Assembly: GCA_016508695.1 (NCBI GenBank)
Contig: VNKQ01000004.1
Location: 186,001-250,000 of the forward strand
Direction: 5' to 3'
Length of the DNA stretch: 64,000 nt
Origin: Hyphodiscus hymeniophilus
Taxonomy: Eukaryota > Ascomycota > Leotiomycetes > Helotiales > Hyphodiscaceae
A program made the position numbers and the translations under genes. The notes under the pieces are model-generated. The model was not told where the DNA came from, made no database searches, and saw only the letters and a list, made by a program, of their open reading frames with translations. Positions within the stretch are counted from its first letter, which is position 1, and every line of letters begins with the position of its first letter. This document shows positions 1-11,481 of the stretch, piece by piece.

Positions 1-1337
1 TTGGCTATCAGCAATTGTGCCAACGATGGTGTCTATGAAGATGTCGAACAAGTATTCGGTATCTCTGGGACCGGGGGTACTCTCAGGATGGAATTGAACA
101 CTGAAGTAAGGCTTGGTCTTATGTCGAATACCTTCGTTGCTACCATCATTGGCGTTGACAAACAGCTCTTGCCATTCAGCAGGCAAGCTGGCAGCATCAA
201 CAGCATAACCATGGTTCTGAGACGTGATGTGACATTTTCCAGTCAGCATGTTCGTGCATGGAATGTTGTGTCCACGGTTTCCAAACTTCATCTTCAGGGT
301 ACTTGCACCAGCAGCCCTGGCCAGCAATTGATGTCCTAGACAAATACCAAATATCGGCGTGCGGTTTTCCTTCATGGCAGATGCAATGTGCTTCACAGTC
401 TTTTCCATCATCGCAGGATCACCAGGACCGTTGGATATGAATAGACCATCGTAGTCCTTGCCACCAAGACTTGGGAAGTCGTAGTCCCAAGGGCACACCA
501 TGACTTCCACTCCCCGTCTGAGCAGACAACGTAATTGATTATATTTCAGTCCAACATCGAGACACAGAACACGTATAGGTCTACCGGAAGGATGTTTCAA
601 AGCATTCGAGGGGCTCGGTGAGTACAGTTTGGGTTTCCGAATCGAGACTATGCCAAAATGTCAGCCCTTGCTCAGGGCCGAAAATCCAGAATAGACTCAC
701 CATCAGCGACAAGATTCTTTTCATTGGGATTCACCCAGTCTAGTGTCTCAAAAGACGATCTCCAGTCCTTCTTGGATGCAATTGGGTGGCCATTGGTCAA
801 TCCATTTGTCAAGGCATTGGAGTGACCATTGCTAAGATCCGACCTTTGTAGGAGCATCCGGCCGAGCATGCTTCCCTCCTGTCGAATTCTCTTTGTCAAT
901 GCTCTCGTATCAACTCCATATATAGCGGGAACCCCTTGTTCCTTCAGCCATGTGCCCAGAGAAGAAGTTGCCAGGAAGTGTGAAAAGACTTCTCCCGCGT
1001 AAGAAGCCGTGATAAGGCCCGCGATGTGTATTTGTGACGACTCGAAATGTGCTGGCAGATCTTTGAGGAGGTCGTCCATTGTTTCTCGCGAGGGTACGCC
1101 ATAATTACCAACGAGGGGAAAAGTGATGACGAGTATTTGTCCACGGTACGAGGGATCTGTTATAGATTCTGGGTACCCCACCATGCCAGTTTGGAAGACC
1201 AATTCTCCTGCCACGCTCTTCTTCGCGCCAAAGCTGTAACCCTGGTAGACGGTGCCATCCTGGAGTTCGAGGCTTGTCAATACCTCGTCCTTGGAATCGA
1301 TCTGGGCAGTGACTGGAGGGTAGAGTATGCCAGACAT
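1..1337 (-). CDS. URA2: Multifunctional pyrimidine enzyme (CPSase/ATCase, CAD-like), 5' part
   Basis: This is the N-terminal glutamine amidotransferase (carbamoyl-phosphate synthase small) part of the fungal fusion enzyme that starts UMP synthesis in the cytosol. Exon 1 is 1337..701, a 53-nt intron follows (donor GTGAGT, acceptor TAG), and exon 2 runs from 647 off the window edge, giving about 428 residues. The N-terminal CPSase-small fold shows GYSFGAKKSVAGELVFQTGM near residue 32. The class I amidotransferase follows, with the nucleophile elbow FGICLGHQ (Cys near 315), FISNGPGDP upstream and the His-Pro-Glu of FHPESTPGPRDTEYLFD near 398. The wording resembles yeast Ura2 (for example SIRKPKLYSPSPS after the splice) more than the separate arginine-specific Cpa1, and no mitochondrial presequence is visible. 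The large CPSase and ATCase domains should lie beyond position 1. The gene diverges from YVC1. A Cpa1-type single-domain protein is the alternative. Confidence 0.93.
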
Positions 1338-2135
1338 GTTGGATTGTCTTGAAGAACGGGCAAAAAGACGCGTTGAAGAAAAATCGAGGGCATTGGATGA
1401 GAAAAATTACTAGGAACAGACGGCCGCATTTTGGATTGACGAGGGATCCGAGCCAATCATGACCGAGACCTACATCTTAGAATCTTAGCCTTGCAGAAGC
1501 TCAGCCTCGGCCTAATAATACGTGCGAACTTCAGATCCTGAGCCACAGCCTTGTTCAAGCCTTTCATAACAAGCCTTTCTTCCATTGCTTATTGTCTCTC
1601 ATCTGCGAGTCCTTTTAATGCGATTGATAAGACACATCGATCAGCTGCATCTTGTACATCGTCTCGAAGGACTCGAGTTGCGGTGAAGGCGTTGTAGAAT
1701 CTGCGAAAATGATTGGTGTAGCCCACTAGGGCAATCGGCCATGCAGGAGGATCATGCAGCTCTGTTCTCGTGGTGGTTGCCAAAATGCCATAGCCCGTCA
1801 TAGAATTCCGTGATACACAATCATGTGCTCACCACAAGGAGATAAGCCAGGAACACATAGGTAGAGCTATTCCATCACATCTTTTGAGTATGTGTCAATC
1901 CTCTGCGCATCTGTGAAGCGCATTAGCATTGATTGATTCGATCGACGCCACAAAGTTGAGCCTTTTTACGCGGGCCAGGCGCGACTTTTTATTTACATTT
2001 CCTTCGACCATTCAGCCTCATCCTCGTGAAATGAAAACGGTTCAGCTCTCCCACTCTTGGTATATTGCAGCGGAGGAGGTATCTTGCAGCGGTGATATTT
2101 GAGGGAGGCTCCGTCGGTGCTTGGTTTTTAGGAGA
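1338..2135. other. Divergent intergenic region URA2 / YVC1
   Basis: This 798-nt stretch separates two divergent starts and should hold both promoters and 5' leaders. The short open frames in it have no recognisable protein, and no RNA gene was seen. Confidence 0.6.
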
Positions 2136-5100
2136 ATGCTCTCGTCATTACTTAGACCCAGGAAGGGACGTCAACGCGATCATTCGCCGTACTCGTCACA
2201 GTTCGACGATCAATCCTCTCCTATCCTCGAACGGAATAAACGTCAAAGTAGTCGAAGACATGCTACTGCAGACTTCACCGAGACCGAACTCGAGGACGAG
2301 AATACCGAGGATGAAGATGAAGATGAGGAAGAGGATGTTGAAGAACGAGAGGTCGGTGAAGAAGACGGCGAAGATCACGATGGAGAGGACGACGAAGATG
2401 GGCATGAGGATACACCTCTATTGCCCATCTTCTCTGCAGCCCATCTAGGCAAGTCTTTTTCATATGCAACCACATGCGTGCTAACTCCACTACAGATGCA
2501 CTACCTGTTTACAATCTTACTCACGCAATTCGATTGATCGTCCTCCCCAGGACGGAGACGACCCTCACATGGGACCAACTGAGATCCCCGCAAGTCTCCC
2601 AATTCCTCGTCAAACCGATGCAACAACAAATCCGAACTTCGCACTTTAATCGAGCAACGCTATATGCTTTGATGGCGAACGCTTTACAGTTTGCGAAGGA
2701 GAGTCAGGCAAACTTGTCCAATGCAGGAAATAGTCGCACAAGAGCTATGGTCTGCGAGCTGCTCGCGATGAAATTATTGAAGGAATATAATACTCGAGAA
2801 CTCATCGATGCTCTGTCGTACGATTTCTTCCCACTACAAGGCATTGCTGCTGCGAATCCCTCGACACCTGGGAGAAGGCTGAATCTCCCACCAAAACCTG
2901 CTGCAGCGCGGATATCGACTCTTGAAGTTGCCATACGGGCATCAGCGAAAAGATTTCTAGCCCATCCCCTTGTCGTTCAACAACTTGAAGCTATATGGGC
3001 AGGCACAATCGTTTTCCATTCTGCGGCAGACAACCTTCATCGTCGTCAGCCACGTTTGGCACAGACGCAAATGCAACAAGTTCGACGACAAAATGAAACC
3101 TCACAATACCTCCTCGTACCAGGACAGAATACCAGTTATGGGGCTATGAACTCTCCTCAGTCTCGAGTCTCGCCTGACAAGCAACCAGACAGCTCTCAAC
3201 AGGTGCTCACACGAAGGACGGTCACGCTATATGATCCTCGGGATGCCTCATTGTTCAAATTATCGAGACTGAGAGTACCTCGATATCGTCAATTTTTTTC
3301 GACTTGCTCGTTGGCAATTCTTTTGGTGTTGTTCATTGCTGTTCTCAGCCAGCGATCCTCCCAAATCACGACCCTTGAAGTGATCTTCTGGTTCTGGAGT
3401 GCTGGTTTTATGTTAGACGAAGTGGTGGGATTCAACGAGCAAGGGTTCTCGTTATACATTATGAGCTTCTGGAACACTTTCGATATTGGAATCCTTCTCA
3501 TACTTATGGTGTATTACTGCATGAGAATCTATGGCATATTCCTTGTCGATGTCGGGAGACACGAGTGGAACAGCATGGCGTACGATGTTTTGGCTGCCAA
3601 TGCTATCCTACTCTTCCCTCGTTTATTCAGCGTTTTGGATCACTACCGATACTTCTCTCAACTCCTGATTGCTTTCAGACTGATGGCCATCGACTTAGTG
3701 GCAGTCTTTATATTAATCTTAATCGCCTGTAGTGGATTCTTTGTTGCGTTTACCCTTTCGTTTGGGAAAAATGAATATGATGCTGGCCAAGTAGCATACA
3801 AGGTACGAAAGCTTCCAGAAGCGATTCTACAAGCACACCCCAAGCTAACACCAAACAGATCTTCCAAATCCTCATGGGGTTCACACCGGCGGCCTGGGAA
3901 GCATGGGAAACATACAATCTGCTTGGGAGAGCGCTCCTCGTGCTGTTTCTCTTCATCTGTCACTTCCTGGTCGTCACAATTTTGATCACAGTCTTGACCA
4001 ATAGCTTCATGGCAATTGTCTCTAATGCGAATGAAGAACATCAGTTCGTATTCGCGGTGAACACGATCTCGATGGTCAAGAACGATGCACTGTTCTCCTA
4101 CGTCGCGCCCACCAATATTTTCGCCTGGGTTCTGACCCCATTGAGGTTCTGCTTGCCGTTTAGGTTGTTCATCAAAACGAATCGTACTGCCATCAAGGTC
4201 ACGCATTTCCCCTTACTTTTCGGTATATACGCTTATGAGAGACTCTTCCTTGCTCGATCGGTATTCGAGCCCACTGACCTCATTGAGAATGCCGTTCGTG
4301 GCAGGAGAAGACTCGTCTCATTCCAAGATTCGAGACCTGGATTGTTCAGTCCCAACCTAAGGATGCGTCAAGAATCCGTGGCAGGTTTCCAAAAGGACAA
4401 AGCTCTCGACGAAGTATTCCGTCTGGCACCCAAAGGCGATACGCTTCGAAATAGTCGGAGAAGTGTGGACCGACATCAAACTCACAACGTAGTGAGTAAC
4501 TGGATGGACCACCACAGCGGCATCGCAAGCCCACCACAAGAGCAGGACCGAGCTGTCGTTGATCGCTTGGAAATGAGAAGACAAGCACACAATGCAACCC
4601 TTAAACGACGTGGAATCAGCCGGGAGATCTCTGGTGCGAGATCCGTAGCTAGTGATCCAGCTGACTTCGTGTCCCATGGCGGCTTTTACGGCAACACTCA
4701 AGCGTCGGAAAATGAGCTACCCCAGAATATTGCAGAAGACGTGATTGGCCAAACAGACGCAGACGGGGACGACGAGCTCGCGACGAATGACGACGACGAA
4801 GGGCAGACTCCCGAGAGACGAAGCGGGCCCAATGTCAATCGAGGTCAGAAGTTCGGCTCCTCAAAGAAACGTAACGATTCAGATGAGGAGGACTACTTCC
4901 ATACACCCGCCGCCGTCCGACTCGGCGAAGCAATGCCCTCATCAATAGCATCATCGTTTCGAAGACAACAATTTCCCTCGAACACCCTCGCACCACCAAA
5001 AGTCTCACCTCCTCGCCGCCGCCCCCATAACAGGAACATGTCTACGAACACTATTCTGTTCAACCCCGTCAAAGGCCACTCCTCGTCCGTCTCACCACCA

Positions 5101-5802
5101 AAGTCTCGTCCCTCTACAGCCAAGAAAGGCAACGTCGGCACAAACACACCGGGTTCAGGCGCGAACGCAGGCCATCGGAGCCCCCGCCATTCCATCTACA
5201 CAACTGCACTCTCAAAAGCGCGTCCCATCATGCCCTCACGCACCCAATTTCAATCAGTGCCAAATTTCAACATGGACACGACCGTCGAACGCCCAGTGAA
5301 AAGCCAAATACGTCGTCGTCGCTCTTCCTTCGATATGGGCATGTCAGATCTCGGACTTGACACGAACCCTAACGCTATGCTTGGTGCGGTGCCGAGTTCG
5401 TTTGCGACGCAGATGGCGATGGCGACTGGGGCGTTGAAGGGCCTCGGTACACGGGCCAGTAGGGAGGATACGGAAGGCATGATGGGGAGATTGATGTTGG
5501 CAAGGATGAAGACACTAGAGGAGGGCTTCGCGGACGTGGTCAGGGAGTTTAGGGGGATGAGGACGGCGGGGAATAGTTCGGTAGAGAACGATAGCTTGCT
5601 AGGGGTTGTCGGGAGAGGGAAGGGAAAGGAGAAGAAGAAGAAGCGGCCGGATGGCATTGTGAGGACAAGGAGCGATGTTAATGTCACTATACTGGCCAAG
5701 AGCTCTGGCAAGGGGAAGGAGAATGAGGTTGCGATAGGCAAGGAGGACACCCCTGAGGGGCATATCATTGAAGGGTACCTGATGAAGGGCAACTCGTTGT
5801 AG
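2136..5802 (+). CDS. YVC1: Vacuolar TRP-type cation channel Yvc1-like
   Basis: The product is a TRP-family channel expected to release Ca2+ from the vacuole. Exons are 2136..2448, 2496..3802 and 3859..5802, giving 1187 residues. The ATG at 2136 opens exon 1, which encodes a very acidic Asp/Glu stretch (residues about 50-90). The conserved N-terminal part follows (VYNLTHAIRLIVLPRTETTL). Six or so membrane helices lie between residues about 370 and 590. The second intron falls exactly before the pore-region sequence IFQILMGFTPAAWEAW, and the helix after it ends in NSFMAIVSNANEEHQFVFA. The long basic Ser/Pro-rich tail (about 550 residues) is cytosolic and poorly conserved. The first intron is GC-AG (GCAAGT..CTACAG, 47 nt): it restores the frame exactly, and the only nearby GT does not. 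Assignment to the Yvc1 family is firm; channel properties are inferred. Confidence 0.93.
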
Positions 5803-6277
5803 TTTGCTCGCTGGGTGTGCATTTCTGGCGTTGCGGTCATCTGGCTTCGTGTGCTTATTCGAGCGTTGCGGCATCTTCTCCTTGCATATACGCACTCTGT
5901 TATTCTACATGTTAGTAGCATATACAAATACACCAGCACTTGTATCTTCCCTACAGCATTTTCCGAGCTGAGCGTACCCATGAAAGATCTTTCACCTTCT
6001 TTTCATAATAGAGAAAATGGGGCTTGAGGGTGGCTCTCCTGGTTTCAGTATCAGTACGTGCTGATTTCGTCATGCTATGTATCTTGTGGGGAATTCGCAC
6101 GCTGATCGTTTGCCATGTATCTTTACAGTTTGCTTCCTATTGGGATTCGGCGTAGTGATTATAGTAGTATATCCACGGTGGGTATCTTCGAACAGTTTGC
6201 CTCTCCCGGTATGATTATTCAATGTAGTCATTATAGTAGTACATCCAAAGTAGGAATATTGGAAGCCCGTTTCCGTT
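5803..6277. repeat. Convergent 3' intergenic region with an imperfect 30-nt direct repeat
   Basis: The 3' ends of YVC1 and the chitin synthase gene face each other here. Two 30-nt copies, 6153-6182 and 6225-6254, match at about 25 of 30 positions around the core ATTATAGTAGTA. No gene was found. Confidence 0.6.
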
Positions 6278-9205
6278 TCAGCGCTTGAACTACACGTCGT
6301 ACTGTCAGCGAATCCCCCTTCGAAAGGTCGAGAGATACTCACAATCCTCTTGGTCAGATACCACATCGCGCCGACAAACTTGAAAAACGACAACCCAGCC
6401 ACGCTCCATAATACAACCGTAAGATACACCTTGACGACTGAACTTGCATCCCCCTGCTGGATCTCCTTCTGCACCGACACCCTCTCGATGCCACCCGTCC
6501 TCAGGATCGAGGCGACGAGCGCGCCGTTGCAGAACATCCACGCCAGCACGACCCAGCTCCTGAAGCTCGCGTCGTAGAAAGCCGTCTTCTGCGTGGCCGA
6601 GAGGACAGGGGCCTCCTCGTCGGGTGCCCTGGTGGTGAACTTTGCCAGCTCGGCGTCGTAGAGGGCGTCGAGGTCGTGGGCGGAGATCTCTGCGTCGGCG
6701 TTCTCGTCGTCGCCCGTGCCGATCTTGGTCGTGCCGAGGTTCTTCTTCGTCTCGGCCTCTCGGGTGCCCCAGGTCACGTCGTGGACGTTGCAGAAGGCGT
6801 AGATGTTGATCGTGTTTACGTATGTGGGCGAGAGCAGGAAATATTGGAAAGACTGCAGACGTTAGCTTCTCGTTTGATAAACGGAATTGAGAGCAGGATG
6901 GGTCTTACGGAGGTCACTATATGCCATGCATCCAGAGAGATGACTGAGATGAATATCCATAATATATAAGTTGACAGCAGTGATACGATCAGTGTGAAGA
7001 AGACTGAGTTAGAGAACAGCTGCGAAAATGTAAATCCTTTTTCGGACAATTCCTCCTTTACTGCTTTGTATGGGATCAAAACCAGTGCGAATGTGAGATA
7101 TCTATTCGTTGTTAGCGATTACATATGTTCGTGGACAGCATCACTGACAGCATGATTCCACCAAAGATCCAGGAGGTTGCGCGGTAGAACGTGGGCGAGC
7201 CTTCCGGCTTGTTTCCAAGGGCCAGGACGAAGCAAGTAACCAAAGTCGCTAGGTAAATCCACTCGATGATAACGGACAGTATTGAGCCAGTCTTTCCAAT
7301 AAGGTCTGGGCCACCCAAAGAAGACGTAAGAATTTGGAAGACCAAGAAAAAGTTCCCGATGGCAAACCAGGCGAATATCATATTGATGGTCTGGAACAAG
7401 AACTCCACGAGGAACATGAGTTTCCGGATCGGGTTGTGTGAGCTACCGAAAATTTGAGTGAAATGGGTGAGTGCGTATACGGCGGCAAAGAAGGAGCCGT
7501 TCAGCCAGCGTCTCCTTTGCTTGATTAACCCTACCATGCTCTCAGGGACATCAGTTTCCCCAGTAGCTGACTTGACGTAGGTCAGCACCCAGCTGGCGTT
7601 CTTCTTGGCGACAAGTTCAAAGCAGAGAATGCGGTCTTCAGCCAAGTACATATTTCGGGTAAATATACCGGCTGAAGCGTGCTTGAATTCGCCTGCAAAG
7701 TACTTTTCGAGAGGACCCTGCCCATCCTTATTATTCTGCAGAGCAAGGTATCGATATGCCGAGAAAGCTCCCGGAAGAACTGAGATGAAGCCGAAGGCCG
7801 ACTCCATTGGCTTGTCTAGAAGATTGGACATCTTGTACTCGAAGTTCTGACAGGCGACCACGGGATTCTTGAGCGCAAGTTGGTGTCCTCTTCCCAGCAT
7901 GGCTTTGATTTCGCCGCAAGCCCCTCCACAATTAGGATCCAGCAGGAAAGCTCGGTACAATTGGTATATACTAGTCTTTCCTGGCCTCGTCCCTGCATCC
8001 AGAAGAACCACAATGTTTGGTTCATGTAAACCCTTCCCAATAGCCTGAAATGCCCATCGATGCGAATTCAGCTTTTGCTTGTTCTCTTCCTTAAGACAGA
8101 ATATCATCTGTACGGGGATGCTCATTCCCGGTTTCGTCTCCACGACTTGGGTCTTCTTGTTGACTGTGATTCCAACTCGGGTGGTGTATTCGTATATGTG
8201 GCAGGTAACGGGTTGTCCATTCAGAGCTTCAGTTCCGATATCCTCTTGGTAGACCCCAAGAGCTGTCATGACCGCCTTCGTTCTGGCGTTGAGCTTCGCT
8301 CGGCCATCACTAACAACACAAACAACGATTGACTTCCAGCCATCTTTGCCAAAAGATCCTCCGTATTTCCCTTTGCCATTGCACATGTATTCGATATTCT
8401 CAAATACGCCAGCCATTGTTCTAGCGAAGAGTAAATCGTCTTCATTATACATAGTCACAACGATCATAAGTTCAGTTGAGCGTTTCTTGGTAAAGAGTGT
8501 TTGCCGCAGCTCATAATTTTGTTCCACAAACTCGGCAGGATCGCATGTAGCGGCGGTGTATCTCATGTGTGTGAACTCATCACGCCCCGATTGCGAGGAT
8601 TGAGGATATGATTTGAGGAGTTTTGGTGGAATTGGGCAATCTCGGACCAGATTGCCCTTGTAAAGCCGCCCATCTATTCTCTGTTCGGGGCTGTACTGGT
8701 TTGCGCCAGTGCTTGCAGTCTCATGAGGCGACTTTGCATTCGGCGTTTCTGTCTGGAATTCGTCTACGGAAGGATGATGCTGGAGAAATTGTAGCTGATC
8801 ATCGCGGGGGTCGTATAGCGTTTGATGTGAAGGCATAGAGAGAAGAGGTATGTCGTGGGGTGTGTACTGATATGGCTGCTCGTAGCCAACTGGTTCTGGA
8901 TGCTCCGGATGAAAGGCGGCATCTTCGTCGTCGTATTGTGCGTATTCGCCCTGAGATAAATCGCCGTGGTATGTCTGTGTGGTATAGCCTTGCTGTGGAT
9001 AATCGGAACCATTGTATGCTTGGCGCTGGAAAGGAGCTGGATTCTAGGCAATGGGTCAATGGATACCACACTGATATTCAAGATTGCTCCCGAAAGAATA
9101 GGTACATACTGGCATGGGCGTATGCCTTCTTCCCGGTGCCTGGCCCTCTATGTCTTCTGCAGAATAATTGTGCTCGTTGCCATCATGACCGAGCCTGGAA
9201 TACAT
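6278..9205 (-). CDS. Chitin synthase, class I/II type (GT2)
   Basis: This integral plasma-membrane enzyme polymerises UDP-GlcNAc into chitin. Five exons: 9205..9110, 9043..7149, 7101..6909, 6852..6343 and 6289..6278, giving 901 residues, the usual length for class I enzymes. The start MYSRLGHDGNEHNYS was chosen because it splices in frame to a Gln/Tyr-rich N-terminal tail. The catalytic core includes VTMYNEDDLLFARTM, LLDAGTRPG, AEDRIL near residue 500 and the signature QRRRW near 541. Membrane helices then follow, beginning around FLVEFLFQTINMIFAWFAIG and continuing to the C terminus. The last coding exon is only 12 nt and adds FKR before the stop. The C-terminal membrane region is spread over exons 2-4. 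Class I versus II was not resolved; the absence of a myosin head or cytochrome b5 domain excludes classes V-VII. Confidence 0.96.
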
Positions 9206-10129
9206 CTCCACTTAGAAAGTACCTGATATGCCAACAAAATGATCAGTGATAAATCGGCAAGTTACAGTGAATCGTTCGTTTATCGTCGAAGTAGCAAAAA
9301 GGAGCAAAAACGCAAAAGTCGAAGATAATAACTAGAGAGAGGATGCGGGGAATAGATAGCTAACGCAACCAAGAGATACCTAGCAGAACAGAGAAATAAG
9401 AAGCGAGGCCGGCGGCTGAGAGGAGTAAATAGGGATCCGTGGCTTGTTTTGGGCTTCTCAGCCTCAGCCTCGTTGTCCAGACTTTAAGCCAGAAGAAGCT
9501 GACAGTCCGGGCGTCGTTGACCGCTTATCCACTTGAAGCACAGCCATCGACCCATTTCGGGAATACAAGCAATTCTTCAAATTTGATTCCAAAACTTGTG
9601 GATCCCCGTGATCGAAACCCCAGAGATTGATACCATCGTAGGCTCTTCTGAGGGTTCATGGGCAAGAATGCCTGATGGCGTTGGCATGGCGTTGGGGCTG
9701 AACCGAGCTAGACCTCCTTAATCGTTCGAGGGCAGGAGGGCTTTCTGCCATTGAATTTATTGGCGCAGGCGCAGTGCCCAACCTAGCTTTGTCGATCTGC
9801 TTGCGTCCGAGACAATGCGTCTTGGCTACTGTGCTCTTGGAATCGAGCGAGGTTTTGCTGTCGTCGTTACTTCGTACCTTCGCTTTCGGTTCGATCAATT
9901 GTCACGATGTTGTGTTGTGTACTGGCAATCAAGACTTCCCGCGAAGTGATCTACGCACCAGACGGAGAGGAAAGATAGGGGTCCAGTCAAGCTACTGTAG
10001 GCGATCGCTCTTGTACCTGACTACGGATAACCCCCACTTCTGAGCATCCCAGACAGGCGAGCTGCCGTGAACCGGACGTAAATCCAATACAATGCATCTC
10101 TCGACATTCATTCCTTCACAAAGTCTATC
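9206..10129. other. Intergenic region between divergent chitin synthase and reductase genes
   Basis: These 924 nt should hold the chitin synthase promoter on one side and the reductase promoter on the other. Only short open frames without recognisable protein were seen. Confidence 0.55.
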
Positions 10130-11121
10130 ATGTCGTCTAAACCCTCCCGAAGGTGTTGCTCTTCGGCACAGGTGCTATAGGGTCAATCTATGCTTTTGTT
10201 CTCTCACGTGCAGGCTGCCACATCACAGCCGTCTGTCGCTCCAATTACTCCGCTATCAAGTCCAACGGCATCAGAATCGAATCCACCGTATTTGGTCCTC
10301 AGACCTTCAAGCCGGATGTTGTCGCCGATCAGACACCAGAAGGACAGTACGACTACGTCGTTGTGACCGCGAAAGCGTTCCCTCTCTCCAATCAAGCCGA
10401 GCTTCTTGTACCAGGGGTCACGGCGGGCCATACAACCATAGTCCTGATACAGAATGGCATTGAGATCGAAGATCCATATCGAAAGTTGTTTCCGGAAAAC
10501 CCGATTTTGAGCTGTGTTGTCTACTTGCCCGTGACTCAATCATCGCCTGGCGTGTTTGTACATGTAGAGATGGAACTACTTGTCATCGGCACGTATCCCG
10601 TTGCTGCACCGCAGAGCCACAAAGAGAAAGCGCATATATTTGGCTCTCTTATCGGAGAAGGGGGCGCAACGGCGGAAGTCCAAGACGACGTGCAAAGCGA
10701 ACGGTGGCAGAAGTTGCTAGTTAATGCCTCGTGGAACACGATATGTGCAGTGACTCGCTGCCGAGATGCAGAGTTCCTGTCTTTTAATAGCAAGGAAAGT
10801 TACGAGCCTGCAGTAGGTGTTATCGAGGATATTATGAAAGAGATATCGATGCTGGCTATCGCGTCTGGGTACCCTAAGATTGATGAGAAGAAGGTCGCTT
10901 TCCAGCTAGATAGAGCTAGGAGAAGAATTACTGGGGCTAAGGATCAGGGCGTGGAACCTTCCATGATGGGCGATGCTCTTCACGGTCGACAGATGGAGGT
11001 CGATGCTATTATTGGGAACCCTGTGAGGATAGCTGAACGATTAGGGCTGGGAGGCAAGGTCCCTATGCTGAGGTTGCTTTGGATTATTACGCAAGCGTTG
11101 AATGGCAGTCCAAGACGATGA
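10130..11121 (+). CDS. Ketopantoate reductase-like (ApbA/PanE family), apparent 5' frameshift
   Basis: The protein matches the NADP-dependent 2-dehydropantoate 2-reductase fold. The Rossmann motif LLFGTGAIGS opens the domain, VVVTAKAF follows, and the catalytic region KLLVNASWNTICAVTR lies near the middle. The ApbA C-terminal helical domain ends in ALHGRQMEVDAIIG and a C-terminal helix. The 322-residue frame starting at 10153 has no ATG; an ATG at 10130 (MSSKP) is out of frame by one base. Adding one C to the CCC run at 10142-10144 would join them as a normal N terminus. No intron with plausible ends repairs the frame, so this is either a real 1-nt deletion or a sequencing error. Many fungal members of this family are not the pantothenate enzyme, so the substrate is uncertain. 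Confidence 0.78.
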
Positions 11122-11481
11122 AGATGCGAGGAGGCTCATCAGAACAGAGCACCGTCGAACAAGTTTAAAGGAAGGCATTTGAAGCATTTTTGCAAGTAGC
11201 TTGGAGAGTGATATCGCAGGCCCACCAGTAAATATTGTCTGAACAGTCGGGTTCGAGTCGTCGTGCTGCATCGCATCGGTATTCTAGAAACAGAGACATT
11301 AGAAGCCCGTCATTTTCTATATCATTAGTCGTCAAATGATTCTCATATACGTACCTTATGTTGCCAACATTTTGGCAAAACGGAGCTTTCGAGAATAATT
11401 ACTTGGTCTGGGAGGGGTTGGCTTTCCAGCATATATGAATGGATGGCTGTTCACTGTCCTCATACAACAATCATCATACCT
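11122..11481. other. Convergent 3' intergenic region
   Basis: No gene or clear RNA was seen between the reductase gene and the gene on the opposite strand. Confidence 0.5.

Noticed and set aside
2196..2490. Minus-strand frames of about 70 codons opposite the acidic start of YVC1
   Set aside because: They are antisense shadows of the GAA/GAC-rich Asp/Glu run in YVC1 exon 1.
11221..11290. Possible tRNA (GGTTCGAGTC-like T-loop)
   Set aside because: No matching acceptor stem, D-arm or anticodon arm could be folded around it.
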